NCBI GenBank assembly: GCA_026387845.1 | Contig: JAPLKX010000658.1 | Span: forward strand, 1 to 5,018 | Direction of reading: 5' to 3' | Length of the DNA: 5,018 nt | DNA from: Candidatus Hydrogenedentota bacterium | GTDB taxonomy: Bacteria; Hydrogenedentota; Hydrogenedentia; Hydrogenedentales; SLHB01 | Part shown: positions 4,174 to 5,018 of the stretch, piece by piece | Position numbering within the stretch: position 1 is the stretch's first letter | Layout of the letters: each line of letters opens with the position of its first letter | Position numbers and translations under genes: made by a program | The notes under the pieces: generated by a model | Seen by the model: the letters and a program-made list of their open reading frames with translations, nothing else | The model's database searches: none | Told to the model about the DNA's origin: nothing

Positions 4174-5018
4174 ATGTACTCACGCAACGAACATATCGTG
4201 CCGATAGCGATTGAACTGGAGTTGAAAAACTCGTTCATGGACTATTCCATGAGCGTCATCGTCAGCCGCGCGCTACCCGACGTCCGCGACGGCCTCAAGC
4301 CCGTTCACCGGCGCATCCTGTTTGCCATGCACGAAATCGGGCTCGTACACAGCCGGGGATTCCGTAAGTGCGCCACCATCGTCGGCGACACGCTCGGCAA
4401 GTACCACCCGCACGGCGACCAGTCCGTGTACGATGCGCTTGTCCGAATGGCGCAGGACTGGAACCTCCGGTACCCGCTGGTCGACGGCCAGGGCAACTTC
4501 GGCTCGATTGACGGCGACAGCCCCGCGGCCTACCGGTACACCGAGGCCCGGATGTCCGCCATCACCGCTGAAATGCTCGCCGACATCGAAAAAGACACTG
4601 TAGCTACCATCGAGAACTTCGACGGCCGCCTCCAGGAGCCGCTGGTGCTGCCGTCGGCCATCCCCAACCTGCTCGTCAACGGTTCGTACGGCATCGCCGT
4701 CGGCATGGCCACCAGCCTGCCGCCGCACAACCTCACCGAAGTCTGCGAGGCCGTCGTCCACGTGATCGACCATCCCGACGCCACCAGCGACGATCTCATG
4801 CGGTTCGTCAAAGGGCCCGATTTCCCGACCGGCGGCGTCATCTGCGGCGCTGAAGGCATCGTCGATGCCTACCGGACCGGCCGGGGCAGGGTCACCGTCA
4901 GGGCGAAAGCGTCCGTCGAAACCAACAAACGCACGGGTAAAGACTGCGTAATCGTCCACGAGATCCCGTACCAGGTCAACAAGGCCCGGCTGATCGAAAG
5001 CATCGCCCAACTCGTCCG
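4174..5018 (+). CDS. gyrA: DNA gyrase subunit A (N-terminal part)
   Basis: ATG 4174 opens a frame that runs off the window after 281 codons. GyrA carries the DNA breakage-reunion activity of gyrase. Visible: the winged-helix start with DYSMSVIVSRALPDVRDGLKP (from residue 23), KYHPHGDQSVYD (76-87), DGQGNFGSIDGD (104-115), and Arg121-Tyr122 in AAYRYTE, where Tyr122 forms the covalent link to the DNA 5' end. IPNLLVNGSYGIAVGMAT (163-180) and HEIPYQVNKARLI (262-274) follow. Residue numbers agree with E. coli GyrA at the catalytic Tyr. In the quinolone region, residue 83 is Gln (CAG 4420-4422) instead of Ser, while Asp87 is kept. AGGA (4166-4169) lies four bases before the ATG, and an in-frame TAG at 4165 excludes an earlier start. 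ParC is the alternative; adjacency to gyrB and the motif set favour GyrA. Confidence 0.96.
   Translation, partial: MYSRNEHIVPIAIELELKNSFMDYSMSVIVSRALPDVRDGLKPVHRRILFAMHEIGLVHSRGFRKCATIVGDTLGKYHPHGDQSVYDALVRMAQDWNLRYPLVDGQGNFGSIDGDSPAAYRYTEARMSAITAEMLADIEKDTVATIENFDGRLQEPLVLPSAIPNLLVNGSYGIAVGMATSLPPHNLTEVCEAVVHVIDHPDATSDDLMRFVKGPDFPTGGVICGAEGIVDAYRTGRGRVTVRAKASVETNKRTGKDCVIVHEIPYQVNKARLIESIAQLV

Noticed and set aside
4273..5010. 245-codon minus-strand frame at the right end.
   Set aside because: It is the antisense shadow of gyrA, whose catalytic motifs are all present on the + strand.
1647..5018. parE/parC (topoisomerase IV) instead of gyrB/gyrA.
   Set aside because: GyrA-type numbering at Tyr122, the long GyrB TOPRIM insert and the recF-dciA neighbourhood favour gyrase; the GyrA C-terminal box that would settle it lies outside the window.

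Overview
The window is a 5-kb piece of a bacterial replication and topoisomerase locus. All genes lie on the + strand, in the order recF (3' part) - dciA - four-helix-bundle gene between two inverted heptamer arrays - gyrB - gyrA (5' part). The core genes are GC-rich with C-rich codon endings. The presence of a DciA-type helicase-loader gene, and an 820-residue GyrB with the long TOPRIM insert seen in many Gram-negative enzymes, suggest a Gram-negative-type bacterium of an environmental lineage. The PVC group or a neighbouring candidate phylum would fit, but this placement is inferred and no rRNA is present to test it.

Region by region: 1-486 is the C-terminal 161 residues of RecF with the ABC signature and Walker B. 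473-778 is DciA, overlapping recF by 14 nt from a TTG start behind a G-rich Shine-Dalgarno. 778-1348 is the accessory part. It has 14 tandem 7-bp units of a GTGCGAA-type repeat, an extended -10 box directly before an ATG, a gene of the four-helix-bundle / 23S-rRNA-intervening-sequence protein family (S23, Avd-related), and 13 heptamers in the opposite orientation. The gene has an in-frame TAA at 1203; the family-like C-terminal helix continues in the same frame to a second TAA at 1254, two bases before the right array. 1349-1646 is an AT-richer gap with two sigma70-like promoter candidates and a leader for gyrB. It includes a five-codon ORF that owns the best Shine-Dalgarno and overlaps the gyrB start. 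1647-4109 is complete gyrB. 4110-4173 is almost wholly a double palindrome that can also fold as one long hairpin. 4174-5018 is the first 281 codons of gyrA, including the catalytic Arg-Tyr pair and a Gln at the position of E. coli Ser83.

The core genes fit one role. RecF acts in recombinational repair at gaps, DciA in replicative-helicase loading, and GyrB/GyrA form the A2B2 gyrase that removes positive supercoils. The heptamer-bounded four-helix gene sits exactly between dciA and gyrB and looks like an insertion. It is the most unusual part of the window: an ORF whose two edges are inverted arrays sharing a nearly identical 34-bp arm, so that the gene could sit in the loop of a large stem. 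The dispersed-type palindrome between gyrB and gyrA is a second, independent repeat element.
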